NCBI GenBank assembly: GCA_947378515.1
Contig: CANCKG010000044.1
Location: 1 to 6,276, forward strand
Reading direction: 5' to 3'
DNA from: Gammaproteobacteria bacterium
GTDB lineage: Bacteria > Pseudomonadota > Gammaproteobacteria > CAISUE01
DNA length: 6,276 nt
Both the position numbers and the translations under genes were made by a program. Below the pieces are notes generated by a model, which saw only the letters and a list, made by a program, of their open reading frames with translations, did no database searches and was not told the origin of the DNA. Positions 5,498 to 6,276 of the stretch are shown in pieces (positions within the stretch are counted from its first letter, which is position 1; each line of letters starts with the position of its first letter).

Positions 5498-6272
5498 GAG
5501 GCAATGTGGTTGTCGTAGCGTCGGGCACCTTCAAGCCAATTGCCACACTCGAGGGATAACGCAAATCCACATAAGCCATTTGGCTAATCTTCGGCGCGAT
5601 TTGTTGTGCATAAATCTTTAAAAATAATTGTAACCGCTGTGTCACTTGCGTAGTACCTAAAATCAATATTAACCCATTATTTAACACCACCACATAAGAA
5701 AATCGTGGGCTTAAGCTTAATTGCCAAATCTTTAAGCCCCGTGGATTTAATAAATCACTCATCACACAATAACCCTGCCATAAGAACAACACCTTATCAG
5801 GCGGGCCCAACAGCAAGGGTAAATTCATCAAGTGATTTAACGACGGTGGCGAAAACACGACTCCATCACGCGTCAACACTAAATCTTGATTAAATCGTGC
5901 CACCGGTTCAATTTCTGTTAACGTGACAATCACTGTATTAGGCCACGCCCGCTTTAACACGACGGTTTTAATCCACGGCAACGTCAACAACCGGCGCCGT
6001 AATGGCTGTAAGTCAGCAAACATGCTGTGTTCTGCCACCGTACTTAAAGCAGCATTTAACGCGGCAGGATCCACTTGGTTGACCACACCGTCTACATTAA
6101 TATGCCGAATGGGTAGAATAAATTCATGACGCAATTGCCACCCACCGCCCGCCATCGCTATTATCAGTACCGCAATACCTAAACGTATCAGCCTCGACCC
6201 AATAGGTTGCTGCTTTTTCGGCTGCACGTTGGTCTCTTCTAAACGACGTGCTTGTCCCCCAGTAGGTGGCAC
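5475..6272 (-). CDS. ftsQ: Cell division protein FtsQ
   Basis: FtsQ is a single-pass inner-membrane protein that recruits FtsB and FtsL to the division septum. The order of parts fits: a basic cytoplasmic segment (about 1-29), a membrane helix (about 30-45), a POTRA domain (about 53-122) starting L53-P-I-R-H-I-N-V-D-G and containing L98-P-W-I-K and R108-A-W-P-N-T-V-I-V-T-L-T-E, then a beta domain (about 123-247) with E122-P-V-A-R-F and the V235-D-L-R-Y239 strand used for FtsB contact in the family. The length, about 265 aa, is close to the 276 aa of E. coli. The start is open: the frame runs to the window edge. The first in-frame candidate is GTG at 6270-6272; GTG at 6225-6227 has a purine-rich AGAAGAG 7 nt upstream and would give a 250-aa protein. 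ftsA and ftsZ, which usually follow, are not present downstream; trbC comes next. Confidence 0.88.
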   Translation of the reverse strand: MPPTGGQARRLEETNVQPKKQQPIGSRLIRLGIAVLIIAMAGGGWQLRHEFILPIRHINVDGVVNQVDPAALNAALSTVAEHSMFADLQPLRRRLLTLPWIKTVVLKRAWPNTVIVTLTEIEPVARFNQDLVLTRDGVVFSPPSLNHLMNLPLLLGPPDKVLFLWQGYCVMSDLLNPRGLKIWQLSLSPRFSYVVVLNNGLILILGTTQVTQRLQLFLKIYAQQIAPKISQMAYVDLRYPSSVAIGLKVPDATTTTLPLETGSIH

Positions 6273-6276
6273 TGAC

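Noticed and set aside
5705..6129. Two plus-strand open frames (5705-5893 and 5923-6129)
   Set aside because: Both are antisense to ftsQ, short, and have no recognisable domains. The minus-strand reading gives a clear FtsQ.

Overview
The window holds nine protein genes, all on the minus strand and closely packed, from a Gram-negative proteobacterium. I infer a gammaproteobacterium, possibly Legionellales-like, from the protein character and the rib gene order; I cannot name the species. No rRNA, tRNA or CRISPR array was seen. The only gaps above 50 bp are three short intergenic stretches.

In the direction of transcription (right to left) the layout is: (1) ftsQ, a divisome protein, at the right edge (5475-6272, start uncertain); (2) two conjugation-type type IV secretion genes, a TrbC/VirB2 pilin (5102-5422) and TrbD/VirB3 (4847-5101); (3) a riboflavin block, ribD (3764-4843), ribE (3105-3692), ribBA (1781-2974) and ribH (1293-1775); (4) a Sua5-type threonylcarbamoyl-AMP synthase (331-1293); (5) the start of a major facilitator superfamily transporter that runs off the left edge (1-310).

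The rib block is a nearly full pathway from GTP and ribulose 5-phosphate to riboflavin. RibBA makes both starting intermediates, RibD deaminates and reduces the pyrimidine branch, RibH makes lumazine and RibE dismutates it to riboflavin. Only the pyrimidine phosphate phosphatase and the flavokinase/FAD synthetase (RibF) are absent, and these are usually encoded elsewhere. No FMN riboswitch is visible. A likely promoter with a 14-bp palindrome over its -35 box lies in front of ribBA.

The most unusual point is the context. An intact-looking TrbC-TrbD pair, with no TrbB or TrbE/VirB4 beside it, sits between ftsQ and ribD. TrbD ends 3 bp before ribD starts, so pilus parts and riboflavin enzymes are probably on one transcript. 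ftsQ is not followed by ftsA/ftsZ as it usually is. Two intergenic gaps (2975-3104 and 3693-3763) carry remnants of short dispersed palindromic repeats.
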